Positions 7,512 to 16,696 of a stretch of DNA of 64,000 bases are shown here, piece after piece. Positions within the stretch are counted from its first letter, which is position 1. Each line of letters starts with the position of its first letter. Made by a program: the position numbers and the translations under genes. This DNA comes from Laspinema palackyanum D2a (GTDB taxonomy: Bacteria > Cyanobacteriota > Cyanobacteriia > Cyanobacteriales > Laspinemataceae), in the NCBI GenBank assembly GCA_025370845.1, contig JAMXFF010000019.1, positions 19,041 through 83,040 of the forward strand, read 5' to 3'. Under the pieces are notes generated by a model. That model made no database searches and had not been told where the DNA came from. It saw only the letters and a list, made by a program, of their open reading frames with translations.

Positions 7512-9320
7512 TTAAGGTTTGGATTGCTCTAAGACTTCATCCCCCCTCAATACTTTCCGACCGATCGCCCCTGGGGAAACAGCGGGTTCCTGCCAATCAT
7601 TTTCATCCGGTTGAGGCAACTTGACTTCCATCGGGAGATAAACCGTAAAAGTTGAACCCACCCCCAACTTACTCTCCACTAAAATATCTCCTCCCATCAT
7701 CTGAGAAAACAATCGACTAATTGCCAAACCCAACCCCGTCCCCCCATATTCTCGGGTCGTAGATGCATCTGCCTGCATAAAGGCTTGAAACAAATTATCT
7801 AACTGGTCTTGACTCATGCCAATGCCTGTATCGCAGATTTTAAACACGACAAATAAATCATTTGGACTTGATTCTTGCTCTGGGTTGAGAGGAAGAGGAA
7901 TCGCACTCCGGAGTTGTTTTGTTACGGCCATCTCAATCTTCCCCTTCCGAGTGAATTTAGCCGCATTACTCAGTAAATTGAAGAGAATTTGTCGCATCTT
8001 AGTCAGGTCAGCATACATCGGACCCATTTCCCCACTAAACTGCACCACTAATTGGTTAGCATTTTTCTCGATTAGGGGTTGAGCCGTGTGACAAATTTGG
8101 GTAATGGCCTGGTCTAAGTCAAATGATTCTAAAAACAGTTGCATTTTCCCCGATTCAATCTTGGAGTAATCCAAAATATCCCCAATTAAAGCCAGCAAAT
8201 GTTTCCCAGCCGTATTAATGGAGCGGAGGTCATCCAGAAATTCAGCATCGTTAATGCCGATATCTCGGGCATCTTCTTGGAGTAGCTCACTATATCCAAT
8301 AATGGCATTGAGCGGGGTTCTCAGTTCGTGGCTCATATTTGCCAAAAAGGTGCTTTTGGCGCGATTAGCCGCTTCCGCTGCTGTTTTGGTTTCTAGTAAT
8401 TGCGCTTCGACTTGCTTGCGATCGGTAATATCCCGGGCCAAAATACAGTTATATTCTTTTCCATTAAATTCCAAATAATTGACTGTACTTTCTACGGGGA
8501 ATCTTTTCCCTTCTTTCGTTTGGTGATAGCATTCAATCGTAAACGAACCATGCTGTTTAATTTCATCCCAATAATCAGACCAGACATTTTTGGGCAAGTC
8601 CAAATTAATATCATGAATGGTCATTAAAATCAACTCTTCTCGGGAATAACCTAAAGACAGACAAGCGGCTTCATTGACATAAAAGAACTGGGCATTGGAA
8701 TTGACCCAAAACACTGCATCTCCAGCCCGATTCAGAGAAAACTGCGTAAAAGCCAAGATTTCCTCAATTTGTTGGCGATGGGCTTTTTCCGCCTCTAAGG
8801 CAAGGACAGTCTGGTGTAACTGTAAGGCTTTCCGTTCCAGTTCATGGCGCAGTTGTGCTTCAGTCTGTTTAATTTGAGTCAGATCTCGCACTATGACTAA
8901 TAGTTCTTCGTCACTGCTGGGGACAATTTGAAATTCATGAATTGAGGGGAAATAGGGAGTGAAGTTTATCGAATTTAGAGGGGGAAATTGAAGAGAACAG
9001 AGACAATCCTTTCCGCTTAATTCTACTTCAAAGAGTTGCTCGCTGAGAGTGGCGATCGCCCGTTCTATGAACTCTCTACATTGCTGAATCACTTCTAAAG
9101 GCCAAATTTCCCACCACTTCTTACCGATATAGCTGCGATCGCCCACATTATCTATCCCTTCCGGCTGCAACTTCTGCCCTGGATTTCTACAACCGGCCCA
9201 CAAGGTAAAATTCTTCGGCGGTTGATAATCAAGACAAGTGCCATCCTTATGGATCCAAAAGATGGCATCGGGAATTGCCTTTAATAAAGCACGATTTCTG
9301 GTTTTGCTGGCAGACACCAC
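7512..9320 (-). CDS. PAS-domain sensor histidine kinase
   Basis: This is a soluble 602-residue sensor kinase. A PAS-like domain spans about residues 8-150, a coiled-coil linker about 152-190, and a second PAS domain with a clear C-terminal cap about 190-305 (ending NCILARDITDRKQVE). The H-box [18 protein letters not shown] contains His331. The ATPase domain has an N box ([10 protein letters not shown]), G1 (DTGIGMS) and G2 ([10 protein letters not shown]). No membrane helix or receiver domain is present. The start is GTG, preceded by GGGGAGGAG. Signal and partner are unknown; cyanobacterial kinases of this type are often orphan genes, as here. Confidence 0.92.
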   Translation of the reverse strand: MVSASKTRNRALLKAIPDAIFWIHKDGTCLDYQPPKNFTLWAGCRNPGQKLQPEGIDNVGDRSYIGKKWWEIWPLEVIQQCREFIERAIATLSEQLFEVELSGKDCLCSLQFPPLNSINFTPYFPSIHEFQIVPSSDEELLVIVRDLTQIKQTEAQLRHELERKALQLHQTVLALEAEKAHRQQIEEILAFTQFSLNRAGDAVFWVNSNAQFFYVNEAACLSLGYSREELILMTIHDINLDLPKNVWSDYWDEIKQHGSFTIECYHQTKEGKRFPVESTVNYLEFNGKEYNCILARDITDRKQVEAQLLETKTAAEAANRAKSTFLANMSHELRTPLNAIIGYSELLQEDARDIGINDAEFLDDLRSINTAGKHLLALIGDILDYSKIESGKMQLFLESFDLDQAITQICHTAQPLIEKNANQLVVQFSGEMGPMYADLTKMRQILFNLLSNAAKFTRKGKIEMAVTKQLRSAIPLPLNPEQESSPNDLFVVFKICDTGIGMSQDQLDNLFQAFMQADASTTREYGGTGLGLAISRLFSQMMGGDILVESKLGVGSTFTVYLPMEVKLPQPDENDWQEPAVSPGAIGRKVLRGDEVLEQSKP

Positions 9321-9582
9321 CGCTTCAAGCTCCTCCCCATTCCCTGACGATTGTTCAAACTTATTATCCCCATGTTTGCTCCCGAACTATTGTTTGCCGT
9401 CACAAAACAACCCAACAGCGCCCCGGCAAGGTGAGCGAATCCGTACCCCCACAGGAGCGTTTTCTACCTGTGGATTGCCTAGGGCCGGGATAATAATGAC
9501 TATAGCGCCCCTAGTTTGTGATGAGCGCCTGGTGTAGTTAGAAGATTGGGGAGATAGGGAGGATGGGGAGGATGGGGTTCAT

Positions 9583-9754
9583 GTTTGTAGTAACGACTTC
9601 AGTCGTTGCTCTCGTGTCATGGCTTCAGCCATGACACGCACCATGAGCGGCTTAAGCTCCAGTGCCCAAACCAGCAGGTGGTAGAGCCTACAATTGCTCG
9701 TGTTATGGCTGAAGCCATAACACGAGAGCAACGACTGAAGTCGTTACTACGAAC
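9583..9754. repeat. Compound inverted repeat (about 172 bp) of hairpin units
   Basis: The left arm (9583-9640) and right arm (about 9696-9754) are near-perfect reverse complements. Each arm holds two smaller palindromes: AACGACTTCAGTCGTT and a second hairpin, GTCATGGCTTCAGCCATGAC on the left and its counterpart with arms GTTATGG/CCATAAC on the right. The outer ends carry the GTTCGTAGTAAC-type flank. The centre of about 55 bp is unrelated sequence. A further half unit lies at 9762-9775. I see no gene in the rest of 9321-9862. The structure resembles a MITE built from two family units. Confidence 0.85.
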
Positions 9755-9862
9755 AGGAAGAAACGACTTCAGTCGGGAGGTTGAGCATCTCCCATTCCAC
9801 AGTCCAACTTTAGCCGTTAGGCTAGAGGCAACCAGTTATCCAATCTAGTAGGAGAAAGAATC

Positions 9863-10276
9863 ATGACTGATGAAGCTCAAGTGCCTAAAGAACGCGCCAT
9901 CGTGGAAGTAAGTCCGGAGACGAAAGCGCTTGTGGAAAAAGAAATGCCTGATGCTACCGCCCAGGTGCAGCAGGAAACAATGGCCCTGTTTGAAGCCATC
10001 AAACGCCGAGCCCAAGCGGAAATTCAAGGGGCCAGCAAATTTACTGCCGAAGCCTATCTGAGTGCGGTGCAACAAGCGCGGGAGGCGATTGAAACCGATC
10101 GCCTCATGGACCCAGAACGGATTGCCTACACCATCAAACTGATGGAAATGGATGCCAAGCAAAACTGGGACAATATCCTCCATGAAATGAGTGAACTCGG
10201 CGATCGCCTTGCCCAATCTGCTAAGGACGCATGGGACTCTCTATTCAATCCCTCCGGCACTCCCCCCAATTCCTAG
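9863..10276 (+). CDS. Conserved-looking soluble protein, unknown function
   Basis: I do not recognise this 137-residue product. It is acidic, rich in Ala, Glu and Gln, and probably entirely helical apart from a short proline-rich tail. AGGAGAAAGAATC places a strong ribosome site just before the ATG. A perfect intrinsic terminator follows at 10304. Both support a real single-gene transcript. No membrane segment, signal peptide or cysteine is present. The middle (residues 46-75) is strongly amphipathic and could mediate oligomerisation. Confidence 0.8.
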   Translation: MTDEAQVPKERAIVEVSPETKALVEKEMPDATAQVQQETMALFEAIKRRAQAEIQGASKFTAEAYLSAVQQAREAIETDRLMDPERIAYTIKLMEMDAKQNWDNILHEMSELGDRLAQSAKDAWDSLFNPSGTPPNS

Positions 10277-10303
10277 GCAACCTTCAGCCTAAATACCTGC
10301 TCA

Positions 10304-10338
10304 TAGAGGGCGACTGATCGGTCGCCCTCTATTTTTTT
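10304..10338 (+). terminator. Intrinsic terminator
   Basis: An 11-bp perfect stem TAGAGGGCGAC/GTCGCCCTCTA with a TGATCG loop is followed by seven T residues. It ends the gene at 9863-10276. Confidence 0.95.
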
Positions 10339-10545
10339 AAGGTGATCCCCAGAGAATCTGCCATCACGATGACCCGTTCGTGCTAGATTTTAAAAGTTTG
10401 CCTCTGTTATTTGTTTCAAAGACCCCAACTCAGCAATCTCACCCATTCCATCCCCGATTGCGATCGAGCATCGAACCCCTAGAACCGGGGCATTCTAGCC
10501 GTTCCCTTGTCCACTCATTACGTCTGAAACTGTAAAGCGACCACC

Positions 10546-12336
10546 ATGCGAACCTACTATTGCGGCCAACTCCGAAGCGAACATATTGGAGAAACTGTTA
10601 CTCTGTGTGGATGGGTAGACCGCCGACGAGATCATGGTGGAGTCATTTTCTTGGATTTGCGAGATCGCAGTGGTGTGGTCCAAATCGTTTCTGACCCACA
10701 GCGCACCCCCACCTCCTACAAAGACGCGGAAACCATCCGAGGTGAATATGTCCTCCGCATCACCGGACGGGTCAGCCAGCGTCCTAGCGATTCCCTCAAT
10801 CCCAACTTACCCACGGGAGAGATAGAAGTCTACGTCGATCACATCGAATTACTCAATCCTGTCCATAAACTGATGCCGTTCCCGGTTTCCAGTGGACACA
10901 CGGAAACCGTGCGCGAAGAGTTACGCCTGAAATATCGCTATCTGGATCTGCGTCGGGAACGGATGTCGCGAAATCTACAACTGCGTCATCAAGTGGTTAA
11001 AGCCATGCGCCGCTTCCTGGAAGATGAATGTGGGTTTATCGAAATAGAAACCCCCATGCTGACCCGTTCAACTCCAGAAGGGGCCCGGGATTATCTCGTC
11101 CCTTCCCGGGTGAATGCCGGTGAATGGTATGCTTTGCCACAATCGCCCCAGTTATTCAAACAGTTGTTAATGGTTTCGGGTTTAGATCGCTATTATCAAC
11201 TTGCCCGATGCTTCCGCGATGAAGATTTACGCGCCGATCGCCAGCCGGAATTTACTCAGCTTGACATGGAAATGAGTTTCATGTCCCAAGAAGAAATTCT
11301 GGAGTTGAATGAGTCTTTAGTTTGCCATATCTTTAAAACCGTTAAGGACATTGATATCCCCCGTCCTTTCCCCCGGTTAACCTACGCTGAATCGATGTCA
11401 CGGTACGGCACTGACCGCCCCGATACCCGCTATGGCATGGAATTGGTGGATGTCTCGGATTTGGTGAAAGACTCCGGTTTTAAGGTGTTTTCTGGGGCAA
11501 TTTCTGCCGGTGGCATTGTCAAGGTGTTACCGATTCCCGGTGGCAATAATGCCATTTCCAATGTCCGCATCAAACCCGGTGGGGATTTATTCAAGGAAGC
11601 CGCTGAAGCCGGTGCCAAAGGGTTGGCTTATATCCGGGTTAAAGATAATGGGGAAATCGATACGATTGGGGCAATTAAAGATAATTTAAGTCCGGAACAG
11701 AAGCAGGAATTGCTCTCTCGGACCGGCGCACAATCGGGGGATTTACTGTTGTTTGGGGCTGGGGATACAGCAACGGTGAATAAAACCCTCGATCGCCTCC
11801 GTCAATCCGTGGCTCGTCTGTTGGGGGTGATTGAGGAGAGCAAGCTCAATCTGCTCTGGGTTACGGATTTTCCAATGTTTGAGTGGAATGCCGATGAGAA
11901 GCGGTTAGAAGCGATTCATCACCCGTTTACCGCTCCTAATCCGGAAGATATTGACGACCTCAAAAATGCTCGGGCTCAAGCTTATGATTTGGTTTACAAC
12001 GGGTTGGAAATCGGCGGCGGGAGTCTGCGGATTTATCAGCGCGAGGTTCAGGAACGAGTGTTTGAGGCGATCGGCTTATCCCCGGAAGAAGCGAATAACA
12101 AGTTTGGCTTTTTAATGGAAGCCTTTGAGTATGGCACTCCTCCCCACGGCGGTATTGCTTATGGGTTAGACCGCTTGGTGATGTTGTTAGCCTCGGAAGA
12201 GTCCATTCGAGATGTGATTGCCTTCCCGAAAACCCAGCAAGCTCGATGTTTGTTAACGGGTGCTCCCGCTCCCATTGATCCAATTCAGTTGAAGGAATTA
12301 CACGTCGCTTCTACGGTTAAGCCTAAACAGGCTTAG
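10546..12336 (+). CDS. aspS: Aspartyl-tRNA synthetase
   Basis: This 596-residue class II synthetase charges tRNA-Asp (and tRNA-Asn in organisms that use the indirect route). The N-terminal OB-fold anticodon-binding domain (residues 1-110) includes [17 protein letters not shown]. Class II motif 2 is in [17 protein letters not shown], and motif 3 is [14 protein letters not shown] near the C-terminus. The inserted GAD domain of bacterial-type AspRS lies at about 295-410. The length is standard. The STAS gene starts about 140 bp downstream on the same strand. Confidence 0.97.
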   Translation: MRTYYCGQLRSEHIGETVTLCGWVDRRRDHGGVIFLDLRDRSGVVQIVSDPQRTPTSYKDAETIRGEYVLRITGRVSQRPSDSLNPNLPTGEIEVYVDHIELLNPVHKLMPFPVSSGHTETVREELRLKYRYLDLRRERMSRNLQLRHQVVKAMRRFLEDECGFIEIETPMLTRSTPEGARDYLVPSRVNAGEWYALPQSPQLFKQLLMVSGLDRYYQLARCFRDEDLRADRQPEFTQLDMEMSFMSQEEILELNESLVCHIFKTVKDIDIPRPFPRLTYAESMSRYGTDRPDTRYGMELVDVSDLVKDSGFKVFSGAISAGGIVKVLPIPGGNNAISNVRIKPGGDLFKEAAEAGAKGLAYIRVKDNGEIDTIGAIKDNLSPEQKQELLSRTGAQSGDLLLFGAGDTATVNKTLDRLRQSVARLLGVIEESKLNLLWVTDFPMFEWNADEKRLEAIHHPFTAPNPEDIDDLKNARAQAYDLVYNGLEIGGGSLRIYQREVQERVFEAIGLSPEEANNKFGFLMEAFEYGTPPHGGIAYGLDRLVMLLASEESIRDVIAFPKTQQARCLLTGAPAPIDPIQLKELHVASTVKPKQA

Positions 12337-12473
12337 GGATGGGTTGAATATCAGGTCATGGGTAAGCCAGTATTTGGGTTAATTATCCATGACTTGCTAT
12401 TCTTAAGATTGGATTGAATGGTTATTATTTTCTCATCAGAGAAAAAACATCTCGAAAGCCCCCTATCATCTTT

Positions 12474-12821
12474 ATGAGTAACAACCCGATGAGTTCTGAC
12501 ATTAAGTTTGAAGTCGTGCGTCCCAATGGCATCTTAGATGGGACGCAGGCCAATGTATTTCGCCGTGAAGTGCGCGATCGCCTGGACAAGCAAGCCAATA
12601 TTGTCCTCGTCAATCTTCAGGATGTCACGTTTATTGATAGTTCCGGTCTAGGGGCTTTAGTCTCTGCCCTGAAAATGGTGCGAACCGCCGGTGCCAAGAT
12701 GGTTATCTGTTCTATTAATGATCAGGTCAGAATGTTATTTGAACTAACCAGCATGGACCGGGTATTTAAAGTTTATCCCAATGAAGAAACCTTTGAAAAA
12801 GAAGTGGGTTCCGATATCTAA
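12474..12821 (+). CDS. STAS-domain anti-sigma-factor antagonist
   Basis: The product is a single STAS domain (115 residues from the ATG at 12474). A longer frame opens from a TTG at 12414, but the extra residues do not look like family sequence; an ATG at 12489 is also possible. The motif VTFIDSSGLGALV supplies the serine phosphorylated in SpoIIAA/RsbV proteins. These bind an anti-sigma or switch kinase when dephosphorylated. A receiver-PP2C phosphatase gene converges on it only 32 bp away, a natural candidate to dephosphorylate it. No cognate kinase of the RsbW type lies in the window. Confidence 0.9.
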   Translation: MSNNPMSSDIKFEVVRPNGILDGTQANVFRREVRDRLDKQANIVLVNLQDVTFIDSSGLGALVSALKMVRTAGAKMVICSINDQVRMLFELTSMDRVFKVYPNEETFEKEVGSDI

Positions 12822-12853
12822 TTCAGGCTAAAGTGTGGAGTTGAGGTTGGGTG

Positions 12854-13993
12854 TTATTCCAGAAACTCTACTTGGAGCAAGGAGAAGTCATCATCAAAGG
12901 TCGGGTTGAGATTCAAACTCCGGATGCGAGCTAATAACCCATCAATATCCCGGCCATTTTTTTGCCAATAATAAGTCAGTAGATTGCTAAAGGCATCCAG
13001 ACCCCAAAGGGTACCATCAGGCTGATTAATTTCATAAACACCATCACTAAAAACGTATAAGGTACTAGGGGTGTCAATCTGACAGACATTTTGGGTATAT
13101 TGGGCTTCGGGAAACATTCCGATGGGTAAGCCTTGGGTTTTGAGCGCTTGAAGGGTCGGGGGCATTCCTGGAGTTCCCGATAACAATAAGGCAGGAGGAT
13201 GGCCCGCACTGGAATACAAGAGGGTGTCTTGGGTGCGGTTATAGACGCCATACCAAATGGTAAAATATTTATCTTGTTGTAGGTCCATTTGAAAGTATTT
13301 ATTTAATTCGGTTAAAACCGAAGCAGGTTGGGTAAAATCAAAGCCAACCTGGGAGTGGGACCGCAACAAATTTAAGACAGAAACCGAGGGGAGGGTCGCC
13401 GCTAAACCATGACCCGCAACATCGAGCAGGTAAATGACTAAGTTTTCTGAATCGAGCCAATAGTAGTCAAAGCAATCGCCGCCGAGTTGACGCGAGGGAA
13501 TAAAGCGGTTAGCGATCGCCACGGGTTGACTCACGGGATCGGGTAAGAGCGATCGCACGTAATCCGCTGCTTCCGCCAGTTCCGCTTCTAATGCTCGCTT
13601 TGAGTTTCGCAAATCTTGGGTGAGCTGATAAATCCTCAGTCCTGCTCTAACGCGGGCATTTAATTCGTTAATTTCGATCGGTTTAGAAAGAAATTCATCG
13701 GCACCCGTATCCAGTCCCACGATCCGATCTTCCGTTGCGCCCCGAGAGGTTAACAGAATAAAATAGGTGTTGGATAATTCTGGATGCGCTTTGATCTGAC
13801 GGCAAACTTCCAACCCATCCATCACCGGCATCATCCAGTCACAAATGATTAATGCAGGCCCTAATCGATAAGCCTGTTCCATTCCTTCTTGACCATTACT
13901 GGCAACGGCAACCTGATACCCCTGTTTTTGCAAGGATCTCGTCAACACTACGCGAATGGTCGGATCGTCATCAATCACAAGAATGTGGGTCAT
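12854..13993 (-). CDS. Response regulator with PP2C (SpoIIE/RsbU-type) phosphatase output
   Basis: The 379-residue protein has an N-terminal receiver domain (1-120) with Asp8-Asp9, phospho-acceptor Asp52 in ICDWMMP, and a conserved Lys in the FLSKPIE stretch. A short coiled coil (about 125-150) leads to a PP2C-like serine phosphatase domain (about 155-379). It shows QLGGDCFDYY, LLDVAGHGLAA, YSSAGHPPALLL and YVFSDGVYE, including the metal-binding aspartates. By family it removes phosphate from a STAS antagonist when its receiver is phosphorylated. The adjacent convergent STAS gene is the likely substrate. Confidence 0.92.
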   Translation of the reverse strand: MTHILVIDDDPTIRVVLTRSLQKQGYQVAVASNGQEGMEQAYRLGPALIICDWMMPVMDGLEVCRQIKAHPELSNTYFILLTSRGATEDRIVGLDTGADEFLSKPIEINELNARVRAGLRIYQLTQDLRNSKRALEAELAEAADYVRSLLPDPVSQPVAIANRFIPSRQLGGDCFDYYWLDSENLVIYLLDVAGHGLAATLPSVSVLNLLRSHSQVGFDFTQPASVLTELNKYFQMDLQQDKYFTIWYGVYNRTQDTLLYSSAGHPPALLLSGTPGMPPTLQALKTQGLPIGMFPEAQYTQNVCQIDTPSTLYVFSDGVYEINQPDGTLWGLDAFSNLLTYYWQKNGRDIDGLLARIRSLNLNPTFDDDFSLLQVEFLE

Positions 13994-14063
13994 GGACTAG
14001 GAAATTGAGACAATTAGCTTTACCCAGAATAGCACTCACTAAAAAGACCCCCAACCGGCATGA

Positions 14064-14141
14064 TTTCCTGATGTCAGGGAACCCTTCAAGACCACGATGC
14101 CGCATCTTGTCACCGTTTCTTGATGTCGGGGAACCCTTCAA
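14064..14141. repeat. Direct repeat pair, 26 bp
   Basis: TTTCCTGATGTCAGGGAACC plus CTTCAA at 14064-14089 recurs with three changes at 14116-14141. Each copy can form a small hairpin around TGATGTCA/TGATGTCG. It lies between the phosphatase gene start and the radical SAM gene end; purpose unknown. Confidence 0.7.
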
Positions 14142-14200
14142 CGGAACGATGATGCTTTTGAGGGAGTTGGGGAGTCTCTTTCACGGAATGCAACAGGGTT

Positions 14201-14824
14201 CTACTCTAGCCCCAATTGCCCACGAAATCCCGTAATAATCCTTGTTCCATCTTTGAGAATGTGGATTTCCATCTGGTCACTGGCCCAGGTAATTTTATCC
14301 TGAAACGCTTCATTGAAGATGTGAATCCGTTGATTGCGGGAAGAAACTGGGGATTCTGGGGAATGAATCGCCAAAGATTCGACATAAGGACCATCAATCA
14401 GGATGTCGAGTTGGTCTAATAAGGCATCCGCACCCGCAGGGGCACCGGGCGACTGCAATTGCGCCAAGGTAAACCCGGTGAAGGACATCAGATTTAATCC
14501 CGCTGCCTTGATTTTTTTCCCCAGTTCGGCTAGTGCAGTGGCCTGCCAAAAGGGTTCACCGCCAGAAAAAGTCACCCCTTGATTCCGGGGATTGCTCAAA
14601 ATTTTATCCGCGAGTTCATCAATAGCCATTAATTGATTGACTTCAAACGGCCAGGATTCAGGATTAAAACAACCGGAACACTCCCTCGGACAGCCTTGGA
14701 CCCAGACTACGGCGCGGGTTCCGGGTCCATTCACTTCTGATTCATCCACATACCCCATGATATTCAGGTAGCCATCGGGGATGTCTGGGAGGGTGGATGG
14801 TGCGCTGTTGATTAAATCGATCAT
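14201..14824 (-). CDS. Radical SAM protein, NrdG-like activase
   Basis: This 207-residue protein belongs to the small radical SAM activases. The cluster motif Cys-x3-Cys-x2-Cys is present in QGCPRECSGCFNPES (near residue 45-58), where a 4Fe-4S cluster would bind S-adenosylmethionine. The SAM-binding GGEP motif follows in VTFSGGEPFWQ. The size and motif layout match anaerobic ribonucleotide reductase-activating proteins (NrdG) and related glycyl-radical activases. No nrdD or other glycyl-radical enzyme lies in the window, so the substrate is open. It is transcribed alone. Confidence 0.85.
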   Translation of the reverse strand: MIDLINSAPSTLPDIPDGYLNIMGYVDESEVNGPGTRAVVWVQGCPRECSGCFNPESWPFEVNQLMAIDELADKILSNPRNQGVTFSGGEPFWQATALAELGKKIKAAGLNLMSFTGFTLAQLQSPGAPAGADALLDQLDILIDGPYVESLAIHSPESPVSSRNQRIHIFNEAFQDKITWASDQMEIHILKDGTRIITGFRGQLGLE

Positions 14825-15592
14825 AAGGTTAACCTCTCCTCAAAGAGAGGGTTTTAACTCACCGGGTTAAGGGTAAGGTTGAAAGATTCTTATATCGATT
14901 ATCAGCTATCTTCTGGAGAATCACGAATCTTTACATAACGTGATTTTTTGAGGTAGGCGATCGCTACAAAGCATCCGACCTCCTATTTGTCCGCATTTCT
15001 GACCCGGTTTCAACTTAAGTCACACCGAACAGTTTCCTCATAGCGTCGGGTCAAATGCTTCCAGTCTTGAGGTAAATCTTTTCAAATCCTTGGGTAAGGC
15101 CCTTCTGCGAGTTAAAGAACAGGGCTGATATTCCAGGACGACGAACCGCTCTGGAGGTTACGGCTAGAGATTTGGATTTAACCCCCTGGTCAATTGGGCC
15201 ATAAAACAGTAGTATGGTTACAGAACAAAATTGTCTCTTCTTTAGCAAAAATCGCCTGTTTGAAACAGAATGTAAAGTGGGTGGGGGCTAATCCGAATAA
15301 AAAACTGTACTTTCCCCTCATTATTCTCCGTATTTTCTCGGAAGTCAGCCCTCAACAGCATATTTCCCAGTTTTAAACATCCGCAAAATAGCTGATATTA
15401 AAGGTAGTTATTACAATCTTTAAAAACACCTGGCCTAGTATTTTATTTATATAAAGAATGACTTCACCCCCTAGACGAGACAGAAGAAACAGGTAATAAT
15501 CAGAAGTATCAGTACAAGAGACATTAAATAAACAAACCCTTATCTCTTGACCAGCCGCTCCTACTTAACTCTGAACTGTAAGGTGTCAAACC
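14825..15592. other. Intergenic stretch without recognised gene
   Basis: These 768 bp lie between two divergently transcribed genes. I see no coding frame with a ribosome site, no tRNA and no strong hairpin. The AT-rich part from about 15370 is presumably the promoter and leader of the PEP-CTERM gene. Confidence 0.6.
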
Positions 15593-16420
15593 ATGATTAC
15601 TAATTTAACTTTTACCAACCGTTTCAGCAAAACTGCTCTAATTTCTCTCGGTCTAGCTGTTGCCTCCCTTGCCTTTGCTCCCGGACAAGCCAAAGCTGAG
15701 ACTCGAACCTTCAACATTGCTCCGAGTGGTGCAGATCCAGGTCTGAACGTAACCCTCGACGATACAACGAATCCGGGATCGATTACTGTCAAAGTCGATA
15801 TTGCCCCTGGCAGCGTTGACGGTAAAGCTACTATCGCTGACATTAGCGGGATCTTCTTGGATCTTCCCAATGGAGTGGGAGCGCTGAGTGTCTCAAGTGT
15901 AGCGGGTGGACCAGCCACCACAGTGCTACAAGAAGGGGGAAAAGTTAACGATCTTGGTGATGGTGTCAATATGAAGGGGGACGGTAAACCGGCTTCCTTT
16001 GATGTAGGGATTAAAATTGGCTACTCCGGTGGTGCCAGCAATGGAGGAACCCCGGACGACTTCCAAAGCACGACCTTTACGCTCTCCGGTTCCGGACTCT
16101 CCCTGGATTCTTTTACCAATGAAGGCTTTGGCGTGCGTCTCAAGAGTGTTGGTTTAGCAGAGGCAACAAACCGCGACGGCAGTCTTAAACTGGAAACCAC
16201 GATGACGCCGACCGTGGTTACTAACCCCGGTGGCGGTACCACAGGTGGTGGTGGTGGTGACACGACTGGTGGCGGTGGCACTGGCGGTGGTGGCGGCGAC
16301 ACGACTGGTGGCGGTGGTGATTCCGTTCCCGTTCCCGAACCCTTGACGATGGGTGGTTTGATTCTGGGTGCTGGTGGTTTGATTGCTGCACGTCGCCGCA
16401 AAATGAGCCAAAAGGGTTAA
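15593..16420 (+). CDS. Secreted PEP-CTERM sorting-domain protein
   Basis: The 275-residue protein is exported and sorted at the envelope. An N-terminal signal peptide ends near AKA at residue 35 (hydrophobic core ALISLGLAVASLAFA). The mature part has a beta-rich domain to about residue 205. A low-complexity glycine/threonine linker (about 206-245) follows with repeats of GGGGDTTGGGG. The C-terminus is a PEP-CTERM signal: the VPVPEPLTMGGLILGAGGL block is followed by AARRRK. By family this is cut by an exosortase, and no exosortase gene is in the window. The linker probably varies in length by repeat slippage. A terminator follows at 16492. Confidence 0.9.
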   Translation: MITNLTFTNRFSKTALISLGLAVASLAFAPGQAKAETRTFNIAPSGADPGLNVTLDDTTNPGSITVKVDIAPGSVDGKATIADISGIFLDLPNGVGALSVSSVAGGPATTVLQEGGKVNDLGDGVNMKGDGKPASFDVGIKIGYSGGASNGGTPDDFQSTTFTLSGSGLSLDSFTNEGFGVRLKSVGLAEATNRDGSLKLETTMTPTVVTNPGGGTTGGGGGDTTGGGGTGGGGGDTTGGGGDSVPVPEPLTMGGLILGAGGLIAARRRKMSQKG

Positions 16421-16491
16421 TCTACCCGGCGATCGCGACAAGAACAAGTTTCAGGAACCCTTGTCCGATTAATGGAGAGCTAATTCATCAG

Positions 16492-16532
16492 TTCGGTCAG
16501 TCCTCTTAAATGGGGCCTGACCGAATTTTTTT
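16492..16532 (+). terminator. Intrinsic terminator
   Basis: The stem TTCGGTCAG/CTGACCGAA with a 16-base loop is followed by seven T residues. It ends the PEP-CTERM gene. Confidence 0.9.
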
Positions 16533-16696
16533 GGGCAAATGCGCCGATAAGTCATCAAGTCTTGAATTCTACAGAAGCCAACAGAGGGAATCGAGGAGGA
16601 AAAAGATAAACTGATTACCGGCTTATCCCAGGGCTTCTGATACGCTACTCAAAGGCTGAAGGTTCAGCGTTAAACTAAGTTAACCGTAAATGGATT

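Noticed and set aside
12414..12473. N-terminal extension of the STAS gene from a TTG codon
   Set aside because: The extra 20 residues do not resemble STAS proteins, and an ATG follows at 12474.
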